A DNA stretch of 64,000 nucleotides from contig CACHSA010000002.1 in NCBI GenBank assembly GCA_902582405.1, positions 62,001 through 126,000 on the forward strand, given 5' to 3'. Below, in pieces: positions 1-8,552 of this stretch. Positions within the stretch are counted from its first letter, which is position 1, and every line of letters starts with the position of its first letter. The position numbers were made by a program, and so were the translations under genes. The stretch comes from an uncultured Bacteroidota bacterium (GTDB taxonomy: Bacteria > Bacteroidota > Bacteroidia > Flavobacteriales > Flavobacteriaceae). The notes beneath the pieces are model-generated. The model saw only the letters and a list, made by a program, of their open reading frames with translations, did no database searches and had not been told where the DNA came from.

Positions 1-128
1 ACGTTTATGTAACAGATGGTTCAGCAATGACATCCTCCGGTAGCCAGAATCCTTCCCTTACATACATGGCTTTAACTGCCAGAGCAGCAAATCATGCTGT
101 TAAAGAATTAAAAAAAATGAATCTTTAG
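1..128 (+). CDS. GMC family oxidoreductase, C-terminal end (partial)
   Basis: The window opens inside a gene; the frame starting at base 3 reads 41 codons to a TAG at 126-128. The tail contains VTDGSAMTSSGSQNPSLTYM followed by a helix rich in Ala and Arg. This is the typical end of GMC flavoprotein oxidoreductases, where the His/Asn active-site pair and the last FAD contacts lie. Here the Asn of SQNPSLT is visible. Members oxidise sugars or alcohols. The next gene is a gluconate 2-dehydrogenase subunit 3 homologue 9 bases downstream, the usual partner of a membrane-linked GMC dehydrogenase. The substrate cannot be read from this fragment. Confidence 0.85.
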   Translation, partial: VYVTDGSAMTSSGSQNPSLTYMALTARAANHAVKELKKMNL

Positions 129-137
129 TTGATAAGA

Positions 138-740
138 ATGGATAGAAGAAAAATCTTGAAGAAAATTGGATATGGAAGTGCTGCGATATTTGTTAGTCCA
201 CAAATTATAAACATGCTCCATAGTTGTAAATCAAGTGTGAATAAATATTCACCCGTATTTTTTACAAGCAATCAATTTCAATTTGTTTCAAAAATAATGG
301 AAGTAATCATACCTAAAACCGACATCCCTGGTGCTATTGAATTAAAACTACCAGAATTTTTAGATAACTATATTGTCGTTGTGATGAATCAAAGTGAAAG
401 AGAAACTCTTTTAAGAGGAACAGAGCATTTTATTAAAGTAATTATAAACGAAACTAAAAAAATCAACTCTAAAGAAATAAATTCAAATGATATAAATACC
501 CAACTAAAAAAATATCTTCTAGCAAGTGATAAACAAACAGATAGGTGGGAAAAAGATGCGAAAAGTCACGAATCACAAGTATATCGTTACTTAATTCATA
601 TCAGATCTTTAACCTTAAATGCATTTAGGTTAAATGAATATATAGGAGAAAAAGCATTGCCATACGACCCAATACCTGGTGATAGAAAGGTTTGCCTTGA
701 CCTAAAAAAGACTACAGGTGGTAAAAGATGGTCACTTTGA
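138..740 (+). CDS. Gluconate 2-dehydrogenase subunit 3 family protein
   Basis: About 200 residues. The ORF track starts at a TTG (129), but ATG at 138 fits better because it begins MDRRKILKKIGYGSAAIFV, a twin-arginine-type export signal (RRKILK plus a hydrophobic stretch). A Cys follows near residue 30 (LHSCKSS). The mature part resembles the small subunit (gluconate_2-dh3) that is co-exported with GMC-type dehydrogenase large subunits. It follows the GMC gene by 9 bases, so the two probably form one exported dehydrogenase complex. Family assignment rests on context, length and the C-terminal pattern with YDPIPGDR. The substrate is unknown. Confidence 0.72.
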   Translation: MDRRKILKKIGYGSAAIFVSPQIINMLHSCKSSVNKYSPVFFTSNQFQFVSKIMEVIIPKTDIPGAIELKLPEFLDNYIVVVMNQSERETLLRGTEHFIKVIINETKKINSKEINSNDINTQLKKYLLASDKQTDRWEKDAKSHESQVYRYLIHIRSLTLNAFRLNEYIGEKALPYDPIPGDRKVCLDLKKTTGGKRWSL

Positions 741-797
741 AATTAATTATATTTTTTCTAATAGAACATTGAATAGAAATTATTTATCCAGCAAACT

Positions 798-805
798 TAA
801 TTTTG
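798..805 (+). promoter_or_regulatory. Bacteroidota -7 promoter element before the MFS gene
   Basis: TAATTTTG matches the Bacteroidota -7 consensus TAnnTTTG. It lies 30 bases upstream of the TTG start at 836. A TTG that could serve as the -33 element (769-771) is 26 bases upstream, slightly far. Confidence 0.4.
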
Positions 806-835
806 TAGTTTTAAAAGGTTAATAAGAATTTTCAT

Positions 836-2059
836 TTGAGAAGTAAGTTTTTAGTTGGTATTATATTATTTGTATTTTTTGTTATTTCGTTTTTAACAAA
901 TATCATTGGCCCGCTCGTGCCTGACATAATTAAGGCATTTAATTTGAGTTTGTCCATGGCTGCCTTTCTACCCTTTTCATTTTTTTTAGCATACGGGGTT
1001 ATGTCTATACCTTCTGGATTTTTAGTTGAATACATAGGTGAAAAAAAGGTGATGGTCTTGGCTTTTTTTATTTCATTTTGTGGGGCCCTTATTTTTTCGA
1101 TTAATCCTAATTATTTGTTTTATATTCTATCGCTGTTTCTTATTGGAACAGGGATGGCTATGCTCCAGGTGTCAATAAATCCTTTATTAAGGAATATTGG
1201 AGGAGAAAAAGAATTTGCATTCAACTCGGTTTTGGGTCAATTTTTTTTTGGGCTCGCATCTTTTATTAGTCCACTTATTTACTCTTATTTAATAACTAGA
1301 TTATCGGTTGATAGCGGGTATTCAAACTACATTATTTTATTTTTTAAAAAAATCACATTCCCAAACCTACGATGGGTATCTCTTTATTGGATTTTTGCTT
1401 CAATATCTTTTTTGATTTGCATAGTATTAATGTTTACAAATTTCCCAGATAAAGAAAATCCTGAACAAGAAAATAAAGAAAAACTAAATAATTACATCGT
1501 GCTAATTAAAAATCCTACTGTGATACTTTATTTTTTTGGTATTTTCTCCTACGTAGGATTGGAGCAGGGTGTTGCAAATTGGATTTCAAAGTTTCTTGAA
1601 ATTTATCATTCAATAGATCCTCAAATTTTGGGCGCTAAAATTATTTCCTACTTCTGGGGCTTGATGACACTTGGGACTATTTCTGGACTTTTCCTATTAA
1701 AAATAATAGATAGTAGAAAAATATTAATTTTTTTTACATCAGCTTCGATCATTTCCTTTTTAATGGCCGTCTTTGGCCCATTAGAAATTTCTTTAATTTC
1801 ATTTCCTTTGATTGGTTTTTTTATATCCACAATGTGGTCAATCATAATTTCCCTTGCTCTAAATTCTACTTCAAAAAACCATGGGGCTTTTTCTGGAATA
1901 TTAGTCTCTGGTATTATTGGAGGAGCATTTTTCCCACTAATTATTGGAATAATTGCTGATTTTACAGGTTTAAAAATTGGCATAACTTTACTTTTAATTC
2001 CTCTGCTATTTATTTTATCAATTGGATTTTGGTCTAGCCCACTAGTAAATAACAAATAA
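836..2059 (+). CDS. Sugar MFS transporter (FucP/GluP-like)
   Basis: A 407-residue polytopic membrane protein with about 12 hydrophobic segments, the usual MFS length. The conserved pattern GTGMAMLQVSINPLLRNIGG in helix 4/5 is typical of the FucP/glucose-galactose permease branch, which are proton-driven sugar importers. The start is a TTG; no ATG precedes the first membrane segment, and the next Met (residue 41) would remove it. A -7 promoter-like element sits 30 bases upstream. The gene stands alone between the dehydrogenase pair and a secreted BNR protein, so the sugar is not indicated by context. Confidence 0.82.
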   Translation: MRSKFLVGIILFVFFVISFLTNIIGPLVPDIIKAFNLSLSMAAFLPFSFFLAYGVMSIPSGFLVEYIGEKKVMVLAFFISFCGALIFSINPNYLFYILSLFLIGTGMAMLQVSINPLLRNIGGEKEFAFNSVLGQFFFGLASFISPLIYSYLITRLSVDSGYSNYIILFFKKITFPNLRWVSLYWIFASISFLICIVLMFTNFPDKENPEQENKEKLNNYIVLIKNPTVILYFFGIFSYVGLEQGVANWISKFLEIYHSIDPQILGAKIISYFWGLMTLGTISGLFLLKIIDSRKILIFFTSASIISFLMAVFGPLEISLISFPLIGFFISTMWSIIISLALNSTSKNHGAFSGILVSGIIGGAFFPLIIGIIADFTGLKIGITLLLIPLLFILSIGFWSSPLVNNK

Positions 2060-2133
2060 AACAAGAATTTTTCTTACTTAAATGAAAGTAAAATTTCATA
2101 ACTTAATCATCCCAATTCCAAAAATGCTGTTTT

Positions 2134-5100
2134 ATGAAGACTAAAAAAATAATTCTTCTCACTTTAATTTTATCTCTTTTATTTCTAGAAACCAATAATT
2201 TCAATGCTCAGACAAGTTCATCAATGTCAGAAATGATTAAAAATTACACTTGGAGGGCAATTGGCCCTGCAAACATGGGGGGTAGGGTAACTGATGTAGA
2301 CGGAGTTCCTGGCGATCCATCCACTTTTTACGTTAGTGGTGCCGACGGAGGTATATTTAAAACAACCAATGGTGGAGTAAGCTTTGACCCTATTTTTGAA
2401 AATCAAAGAGCATATTCTGTCGGTGCACTTACAATTGCACCTTCTGATAAAAATATTCTTTGGGTTGGTACTGGTGAGGGGGACCCAAGAAATAGTGTTG
2501 GCTATGGCTGGGGGGTATATAAATCCATTGACGGAGGAATGTCCTGGAAGCATTTAGGATTAAAAAATACCGAAAGAATAAAAAGAATAGTCGTACATCC
2601 AGAGAATCCTAACATCGCATGTGTGTGCGCACTTGGAAAAGAATGGGGTCCAAATAAAGAAAGAGGGGTTTTTAAAACAATAGACGGAGGAAAGACATGG
2701 GAAAAAATCCTATATATAGACGAGAATACAGGCTGCGCTGACATTGCAATGGAAATAAATAATCCTAGGATTATGTATGCTGGAATGTGGACATTTAGGA
2801 GAAAGCCTTGGAGATTTGACGACGGAGGTAAAAACACAGCCCTTTACAGAACAATGGATGGTGGGCAAACTTGGAAAAAAATTATGAATGGTCTTCCTGA
2901 AAAAGACATGGCTAGGCCAGGGGTCCATATTGCCCAAAGTGAACCAAACATTATTTACTTAATGACAGAATTTAAAGGAGGTGGAACAGTATTTAAATCA
3001 GAAGATAGAGGTGAAAACTGGAAAATGGTAAATGATGATCCTAATATAAATTTCCGACCTTTCTATTACAGCGACGTAAGAGTTGATCCTAATCAACCAA
3101 ACGTACTTTTTTCAATTTCAGGTAGATTAAGTCGTTCTAAGGATAGTGGAAATACATGGGAACAAATTGCTAAAACAGTGCACGGCGACCATCAAGCACT
3201 GTGGATTGATCCTACTAATTCAAAGTACATCCTTAACGGAAGTGATGGTGGGTTTCAAAGGTCATTCGATGGAGGGGACAGTTGGGAAATTATAAACAAT
3301 ATTGAGCTTTCACAATTTTACCAGATGGAAATTGATAATAAAAAGCCTTACAATATTTATGGTGGTCTTCAAGACAACGGGACATGGGTAGGCCCTAGTA
3401 ATTCTCTATACCAAGCAGGAATTTTAAAACGCCATTGGAAAGGGCTTGCATATGGAGACGGATATTTTGCGGTCCCCATACCTGGAGAGGAACATTTTGT
3501 TTACACAAATCTTCAAGGAGGAGTTCCTTTTTTGGTAGATAGTAGGTACGGTAATGTACAAACCATACATCCCTATCCAAAAATTGTTGGAAGTGCAGGT
3601 GACGCTATAGAAAAACACAAATATAGATTTAACTGGGATTCTCCAATTATGATATCACCACATGATCCAGAGACTGTATATGTTGGCGGTAATGTGGTAT
3701 TTAAGTCAAATAATAGAGGGAAAAGTTGGGAAGTAATTAGCCCAGATTTAACTACCAATGACAAAAGTAAACAGAGAAGTTCTGGAGGAACAATTTATCA
3801 GGACAACACTGCAGCTGAATTTCATTGTACAATTCTTTACTTGGCTGAATCTCCAATTCAAAAAGGTGTAATTTGGGCCGGAACTGATGACGGAAATATT
3901 CAAGTTACTTTAGATGGTGGGAAAAGTTGGTCTAATCTAAAAAACAGGATTAAAGGTTTACCTCAGTATTCATGGATTTCAAAAATACATGCTTCCGAAC
4001 ATAATGCTGGTACTGCTTTTATAGTTGTTGACCAGCACCGAATGAATGACTTTAGACCCTACATTTTTATGACAGATGATTTTGGAAAATCATGGAAGAA
4101 AATTACTTCAAATCTTCCATCAGATGACTATGTTAAAGTTGTGAGACAAGATCCACATAATCCAAATCTTCTTTTTGCCGGTATGGAACACGGTATTTTT
4201 GCTAGCTGGAATATGGGTAAGAGTTGGGAGAAAATAAATAATAATCTCCCAAATGTCTCGGTTAGAGACCTACGAATTCAAAAAAGGGATCGTGACTTAG
4301 TAGTGGCCACACACGGAAGAGGGGTTTTTATTCTTGACGATATTCACCCAATTGAAGATTTAAAAAACTCAATAGGAAAAACAATTCATTTATTCCCAAT
4401 CAGAGAAGCCACTCTTTGGAATTTGTATTGGAGATTAGAGAATTTAGGTGATAGAACTTATGCGGCTAAAAATCCAGAATATGGGGCATATATTAATTTT
4501 AGCCTAGAAAAAGATTCAAAATCTCCCATTAATGTTGAAATAATTGATAGTGATGGCCTAATAGTAACCTCTCTACATATGAAAAAAGCTAAAAAAGGTA
4601 TAAACAGACTGGTTTGGGATCTTGGTTACGATGCAGCAGTAACTCTAGAAAACAAAATTGTGGAGGGATTTAGTTCTAGTGAAATAAGACCAAAAGTTGT
4701 ACCCGGTGAATACACAGCCAGGGTGAATTATGAGGGTTCTGTTTTAGAGGAAAAAATTAATGTTGTAGGTGATAATAGAATTAAAATGTCAACAGATGAC
4801 TACAAAAAAAAATTGAAGGCCCTACTTACCCTTCGTGATTTACTTAGCAAAACTCATAAACTGATTGATAAGGTATCTTTTTCTGCCGACCAACTTGAAG
4901 ATCTTATTAAAAAATTAAATGATGATACTTCTCAAAATACAAAAGATGCCAAAAAAATTCATAAAAAGATTGTGGAACACAAATTCGAATTTTTAATGCG
5001 TCCACCTCCTTCTATGACCTACAGACAAAAACCAAGGTTACGAGAAGAAATCCGTTCCCTAATGAGTGCGATAGACAATACCACCAACCCTCCTACTGCT

Positions 5101-5229
5101 CCACAGGTTGAAAGAATTGCAAGTCTCATAAAAGAAGTTGATGAACAAGAAAAAACTGTACTTTTAAACGAAAGCGATCTACTGAATCTAAATAGAAAGT
5201 TGTCGTCTTTACCTCAAATTCTTTATTAG
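2134..5229 (+). CDS. Secreted giant BNR/Asp-box (sortilin/VPS10-like) repeat protein
   Basis: 1031 residues with a Sec signal peptide (MKTKKIILLTLILSLLFLE, cleavage near FNAQ). I count about eleven Asp-box motifs of the form S/T-x-D-x-G-x-(T/S)-W, for example SIDGGMSW, TIDGGKTW, TMDGGQTW, SFDGGDSW and TLDGGKSW. These predict one or two seven-bladed beta-propellers spanning roughly residues 40-730. After that come a beta-sandwich-like part with an RLVWDLGYDA segment and a helical charged tail (about 880-1031). Such proteins are commonly annotated glycosyl hydrolase or VPS10 domain, but I see no catalytic signature that supports an enzyme. It is a clear paralogue of the gene at 21799-24807. Confidence 0.8.
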   Translation: MKTKKIILLTLILSLLFLETNNFNAQTSSSMSEMIKNYTWRAIGPANMGGRVTDVDGVPGDPSTFYVSGADGGIFKTTNGGVSFDPIFENQRAYSVGALTIAPSDKNILWVGTGEGDPRNSVGYGWGVYKSIDGGMSWKHLGLKNTERIKRIVVHPENPNIACVCALGKEWGPNKERGVFKTIDGGKTWEKILYIDENTGCADIAMEINNPRIMYAGMWTFRRKPWRFDDGGKNTALYRTMDGGQTWKKIMNGLPEKDMARPGVHIAQSEPNIIYLMTEFKGGGTVFKSEDRGENWKMVNDDPNINFRPFYYSDVRVDPNQPNVLFSISGRLSRSKDSGNTWEQIAKTVHGDHQALWIDPTNSKYILNGSDGGFQRSFDGGDSWEIINNIELSQFYQMEIDNKKPYNIYGGLQDNGTWVGPSNSLYQAGILKRHWKGLAYGDGYFAVPIPGEEHFVYTNLQGGVPFLVDSRYGNVQTIHPYPKIVGSAGDAIEKHKYRFNWDSPIMISPHDPETVYVGGNVVFKSNNRGKSWEVISPDLTTNDKSKQRSSGGTIYQDNTAAEFHCTILYLAESPIQKGVIWAGTDDGNIQVTLDGGKSWSNLKNRIKGLPQYSWISKIHASEHNAGTAFIVVDQHRMNDFRPYIFMTDDFGKSWKKITSNLPSDDYVKVVRQDPHNPNLLFAGMEHGIFASWNMGKSWEKINNNLPNVSVRDLRIQKRDRDLVVATHGRGVFILDDIHPIEDLKNSIGKTIHLFPIREATLWNLYWRLENLGDRTYAAKNPEYGAYINFSLEKDSKSPINVEIIDSDGLIVTSLHMKKAKKGINRLVWDLGYDAAVTLENKIVEGFSSSEIRPKVVPGEYTARVNYEGSVLEEKINVVGDNRIKMSTDDYKKKLKALLTLRDLLSKTHKLIDKVSFSADQLEDLIKKLNDDTSQNTKDAKKIHKKIVEHKFEFLMRPPPSMTYRQKPRLREEIRSLMSAIDNTTNPPTAPQVERIASLIKEVDEQEKTVLLNESDLLNLNRKLSSLPQILY

Positions 5230-5302
5230 TTTTGCTAAAAAATTTAACAAATTTTTATAAATGAAAATTTTAAAAACTTTTGATATTTGAAAAAAATTAA
5301 AA

Positions 5303-6040
5303 ATGAGAAATCACCTATCGTTGCGCTCTGGAAACCCAGTACTTTCAAAAGAAACTTTTAACACTGTTTATTCAAGCTCTGGTAAAATGACAATCGAAGG
5401 AACGGTTAATAAAACTGCACTAAGTTTATTTCTTCTTATTGCCACAGGATATTTAACCTTCAATCCAATTAGTCCAGCTATCATCTTTACTTGTGGTATT
5501 GGCGGTTTTATTGTGGCTATTGTTACAGTTTTTAAAAAACAATGGGCTCCAATTACAGTACCTATTTATGCCATTTTAGAGGGGGCACTGCTAGGGGGTA
5601 TCTCATTTATGTATAACTCCTTATATGATGGTATTGTTACAAATGCAATTTTTTTAACTGTAGGAATCTTACTTGCACTTCTAACCGCCTACAGATCAGG
5701 TATAATTAAGCCTACTGAAAACTTTAAACTCGGTATTTTCGCAGCTACCGGGGGAATAGCCATAGTTTATCTTGTAAATTTTATTATGGGATTTTTTGGT
5801 TCATCTATGGGTATAATGCAAATTGATAATGCGTCTCCTCTTAGCATAGGTTTCAGTCTAGTAGTTGTTATAATTGCTTCACTTAATTTAGTGCTGGACT
5901 TTGACTTTATTGAAGAAGGTGCTGAAAAAGGAGCACCTAAATACATGGAATGGTATGGTGCATTTGGACTACTTGTAACCTTAATTTGGCTCTATCTCGA
6001 AATTCTTAGACTCCTTGCTAAACTAAATTCAAGGAGATAA
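5303..6040 (+). CDS. Bax inhibitor-1/YccA family membrane protein
   Basis: 245 residues with about seven hydrophobic segments after a soluble N-terminal stretch (RSGNPVLSKETF). This layout and the ending FDFIEEGAEKGAPKYMEWYGAFGL are characteristic of the bacterial YccA-like branch of the Bax inhibitor-1 family. Relatives are pH-sensitive cation leak channels (BsYetJ) or modulators of membrane proteolysis (E. coli YccA). ATG start 74 bases after the BNR gene. Housekeeping-like; no regulatory site recognised. Confidence 0.88.
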   Translation: MRNHLSLRSGNPVLSKETFNTVYSSSGKMTIEGTVNKTALSLFLLIATGYLTFNPISPAIIFTCGIGGFIVAIVTVFKKQWAPITVPIYAILEGALLGGISFMYNSLYDGIVTNAIFLTVGILLALLTAYRSGIIKPTENFKLGIFAATGGIAIVYLVNFIMGFFGSSMGIMQIDNASPLSIGFSLVVVIIASLNLVLDFDFIEEGAEKGAPKYMEWYGAFGLLVTLIWLYLEILRLLAKLNSRR

Positions 6041-6063
6041 ACCTTTATTACCTACTATAATTA

Positions 6064-6786
6064 ATGAGAAAATTATTTATTGAAGGCTTGGTTATATTCA
6101 TAAGTATTTTAGCTTCTTTGTCCGTAGATAATATGAGGGAGTTAAATGATGAAAAAGAAATTTTAAATGAAGCAGTAACTACCCTTGGAGATGAAATAAA
6201 ATCTAATATTAAATATACGAAGGAACATATCAAGCAAGTTAAAAATATGCTTTACTTGACATCTGAAACGGTTGATAAATTTAATAAATTGACATTTTCC
6301 CAAGTTCTAAAAATTCATTCTGACAAACCATATATGCATTCAATCACTGAAAACGGAAGGATTGAATACATAAAAAAATACGAAAATGAAAATTATAATA
6401 TTTTTATATGGACAAATGCCTGGGAACCAGAAGACGTTTTTTTTCAATCAATGCTATATTCTGGTAAATTGCTTGAAATTAAAGACAAAATTTTGAGAAA
6501 AAAAATAGAATCCATATACACGAATCAAGAAGAGAGAATAAGTGGAATGCATAAAATTACTGGTTTTCTTGCCCAAGATATTTTGAAATGGTTTGATGAA
6601 AAAGAAAATGAAATTAATAAGGACATCAAAGTATCTCAAGTTTTTAACACCCTTAAAGACCAAAAATTGAAAAACTTCTTAAAAAGAAGGAGAAATCAGT
6701 TGTCTCAAAGAATTACAGATCTTGAAAATTATTTGCAATCTTTAGAAAAGGTTGTTTTATTAATCAATACTAATTATAAAGTTTAA
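6064..6786 (+). CDS. Hypothetical protein with one N-terminal membrane anchor
   Basis: 240 residues. A single hydrophobic segment near the N-terminus (LFIEGLVIFISILASLSV) is followed at once by a charged helical region (DNMRELNDEKEILNEAVTTLGDEI). The N-terminal arrangement resembles the Bacteroidota DUF6090 family as I remember it, but I am not sure. The body is Lys/Glu-rich with long predicted helices and no catalytic motif. It lies 23 bases after the YccA-like gene on the same strand and may be cotranscribed. Function unknown. Confidence 0.6.
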   Translation: MRKLFIEGLVIFISILASLSVDNMRELNDEKEILNEAVTTLGDEIKSNIKYTKEHIKQVKNMLYLTSETVDKFNKLTFSQVLKIHSDKPYMHSITENGRIEYIKKYENENYNIFIWTNAWEPEDVFFQSMLYSGKLLEIKDKILRKKIESIYTNQEERISGMHKITGFLAQDILKWFDEKENEINKDIKVSQVFNTLKDQKLKNFLKRRRNQLSQRITDLENYLQSLEKVVLLINTNYKV

Positions 6787-6880
6787 AGTAAATCTTTTTA
6801 CTACCACTCTGTTTTTAAAATACCTCCCTACCCAAGGAAACTTCTTGTACAGTCTGAAAAAAAAATAATTAAAACTACTC

Positions 6881-7285
6881 CTAATAAGATACAATTATTA
6901 AATATTTTGAAAGCCAGAAAAAAGTTCTCAAACCGTTTAATCTTATCATCCTTTCAACCCTTTTTTTACAATGATTTGTGTTTAAAAAGTTGTGTATTGG
7001 TACAATAAACAAAAATGTCAGCAGCCATATTAACAGCAAAAAAATTAGTGAAATAAGATATGTTTTAGAGGGCGTTATATAAACTAGAATTAAAGAGGAA
7101 AACAACTCTGTCAGCATAATTGGTGCGACTATATAAAACATTTTATTCGAATAAGAAAAGTGAAATGAGTTGAAATGTTTAAAATCGGGATCTTTAAAAG
7201 AAGGATAAATAATAAATTGCACCAAAATAGAGATTCCTAACATTAATAAATTTGATATTTTGTTAAGTTCAAAAGCTGTATCCAT
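6881..7285 (-). CDS. Small integral membrane protein, unknown function
   Basis: 134 residues with four hydrophobic segments (around residues 10-28, 48-70, 75-95 and 112-130). The loop motifs YPSFKDPDFKHFNSFHFSYS and HNFLNTNHCKKRVERMIRLN resemble small four-helix membrane proteins of the DUF1772/DUF4149 type, though I cannot assign a family firmly. It converges with the preceding gene and diverges from the SDR gene. No functional residues can be named. Confidence 0.6.
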   Translation of the reverse strand: MDTAFELNKISNLLMLGISILVQFIIYPSFKDPDFKHFNSFHFSYSNKMFYIVAPIMLTELFSSLILVYITPSKTYLISLIFLLLIWLLTFLFIVPIHNFLNTNHCKKRVERMIRLNGLRTFFWLSKYLIIVSY

Positions 7286-7352
7286 ATATTTTAGTATTAT
7301 AAAATCTTAATTGGTAAACATATTCCTCCTTAATATACTAACTTTATGTATT

Positions 7353-8024
7353 ATGAAAAATGCAATAATAACTGGTACAAGTTCTGGTTTAGGTTTTGAG
7401 CTTGTTAAAAAATTTGTCGCCGAAAATTATAATATAATTTCTCTTTCAAGATCACCTTCTTCAATTAAAAGCGATCTAGTTGAGCACTATAATTTCGATA
7501 TTACAAATTCAAAATCTATTTCTGAGCTACAAAAATTGATAAAATCAAAATATAAATCAATTGATATATTGATAAATAATGCTGGGATGCTTATAAATAA
7601 ACCTTTTATTGAACTTACTAAAGAAGAATTTATCTCTGTTTATGATGTAAATTTTTTTGGGGTCATTGAACTTATTCGAGCTATTTTGCCTTTTCTTAAA
7701 AGTAAATCTCAAATTATAAATATTAGCAGTATTGGGGGAATCAATGGTACAAGCAAATTCAAAGGTTTATCTGCTTATTCATCAAGTAAGGGAGCTCTGA
7801 ACATACTAACTGAAGTTCTTGCTGAGGAATTCAAAGAAACAGGGCCAGTAATTAATTCTCTTTGCTTGGGCTCTGTACAAACAAAAATGTTGGAGCAGGC
7901 GTTTCCAGGTTACAAAGCACAAGTACAGCCACAAGAAATGTCAAACTTTATATATGATTTTTCTCAATCAGGAGGTAAAGTCTTTAACGGAAAAGTAATT
8001 CCCGTGTCACTTTTAGACACGTAG
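7353..8024 (+). CDS. SDR family NAD(P)-dependent oxidoreductase
   Basis: A classical short-chain dehydrogenase of 223 residues. It has the cofactor motif TGTSSGLG at the N-terminus, NNAG near residue 80, a Ser in the INISSIGG strand, and the catalytic YSSSK. The ORF track starts at 7311, but the ATG at 7353 gives MKNAIITGTSSGLG, which places the first beta-strand at the N-terminus as in the family, so I use it. The stop codon abuts the stop of the convergent queD gene with no spacer. Substrate unknown. Confidence 0.85.
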   Translation: MKNAIITGTSSGLGFELVKKFVAENYNIISLSRSPSSIKSDLVEHYNFDITNSKSISELQKLIKSKYKSIDILINNAGMLINKPFIELTKEEFISVYDVNFFGVIELIRAILPFLKSKSQIINISSIGGINGTSKFKGLSAYSSSKGALNILTEVLAEEFKETGPVINSLCLGSVQTKMLEQAFPGYKAQVQPQEMSNFIYDFSQSGGKVFNGKVIPVSLLDT

Positions 8025-8432
8025 TTAGGCAGTGTACTCTACAAAATTTCTTGGTGTTTCATATAAAATAACAGAAATTTTGCAATCTATATCTATAGCT
8101 TTTCTCAATTTTTCCCATATGAAGATGGACAAGTTTTCCGTAGTTGGAATTTTATCGTTAAAATAAGGAATATCTATATTTAAGTTTTTGTGATCTAATA
8201 GATCTTCAACTTCAGATTTTATAATACCTTTTAGTTTGGCAAGGTCAAAAACCATTCCGGTTTCCTTGTCAATTTCTCCGTAAAGTTTTACTATCAACTC
8301 ATAATTGTGACCATGAAAATTATCATTACTACACTTACCAAAAGTTGCAGTGTTTTTTTCTTTAGACCAATTTTTGTTGTATAATTTGTGAGCTGCGTTA
8401 AAGTGCGCCTTTCTGCATACAGTTATTTTCAT
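8025..8432 (-). CDS. queD: 6-carboxytetrahydropterin synthase QueD
   Basis: 135 residues, normal for the PTPS/QueD family. The zinc ligands appear as AHFNAAHKL (first His) and HGHNYEL (two His). The catalytic Cys region is FGKCSNDNFHGH, and the C-terminal Glu lies in VILYETPRNFVEY. QueD converts 7,8-dihydroneopterin triphosphate to 6-carboxytetrahydropterin in queuosine (7-deazaguanine) synthesis. It is monocistronic here, with a TATATTTG -7 element about 31 bases upstream. The alternative PTPS activity of biopterin synthesis is less likely given the bacterial length and motif spacing. Confidence 0.88.
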   Translation of the reverse strand: MKITVCRKAHFNAAHKLYNKNWSKEKNTATFGKCSNDNFHGHNYELIVKLYGEIDKETGMVFDLAKLKGIIKSEVEDLLDHKNLNIDIPYFNDKIPTTENLSIFIWEKLRKAIDIDCKISVILYETPRNFVEYTA

Positions 8433-8462
8433 TTCATTGTTAAATTTATTTTTAAATTAATT

Positions 8463-8470
8463 CAAATATA
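8463..8470 (-). promoter_or_regulatory. -7 promoter element for queD
   Basis: On the minus strand this reads TATATTTG, an exact match to TAnnTTTG, ending 31 bases before the queD ATG. A TTG (8497-8495) is 24 bases further upstream, somewhat longer than the usual -33 spacing. Confidence 0.5.
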
Positions 8471-8552
8471 ATTTCTTTTAACACTAAACTGTTACAATTT
8501 TAATTCATTTAAATCTAGAAAAATCTGTGATGTATAAAAAAATAGATATGTG

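Noticed and set aside
1648-2064. 138-residue minus-strand ORF within the MFS gene
   Set aside because: Antisense shadow of membrane helices; no recognisable protein features.
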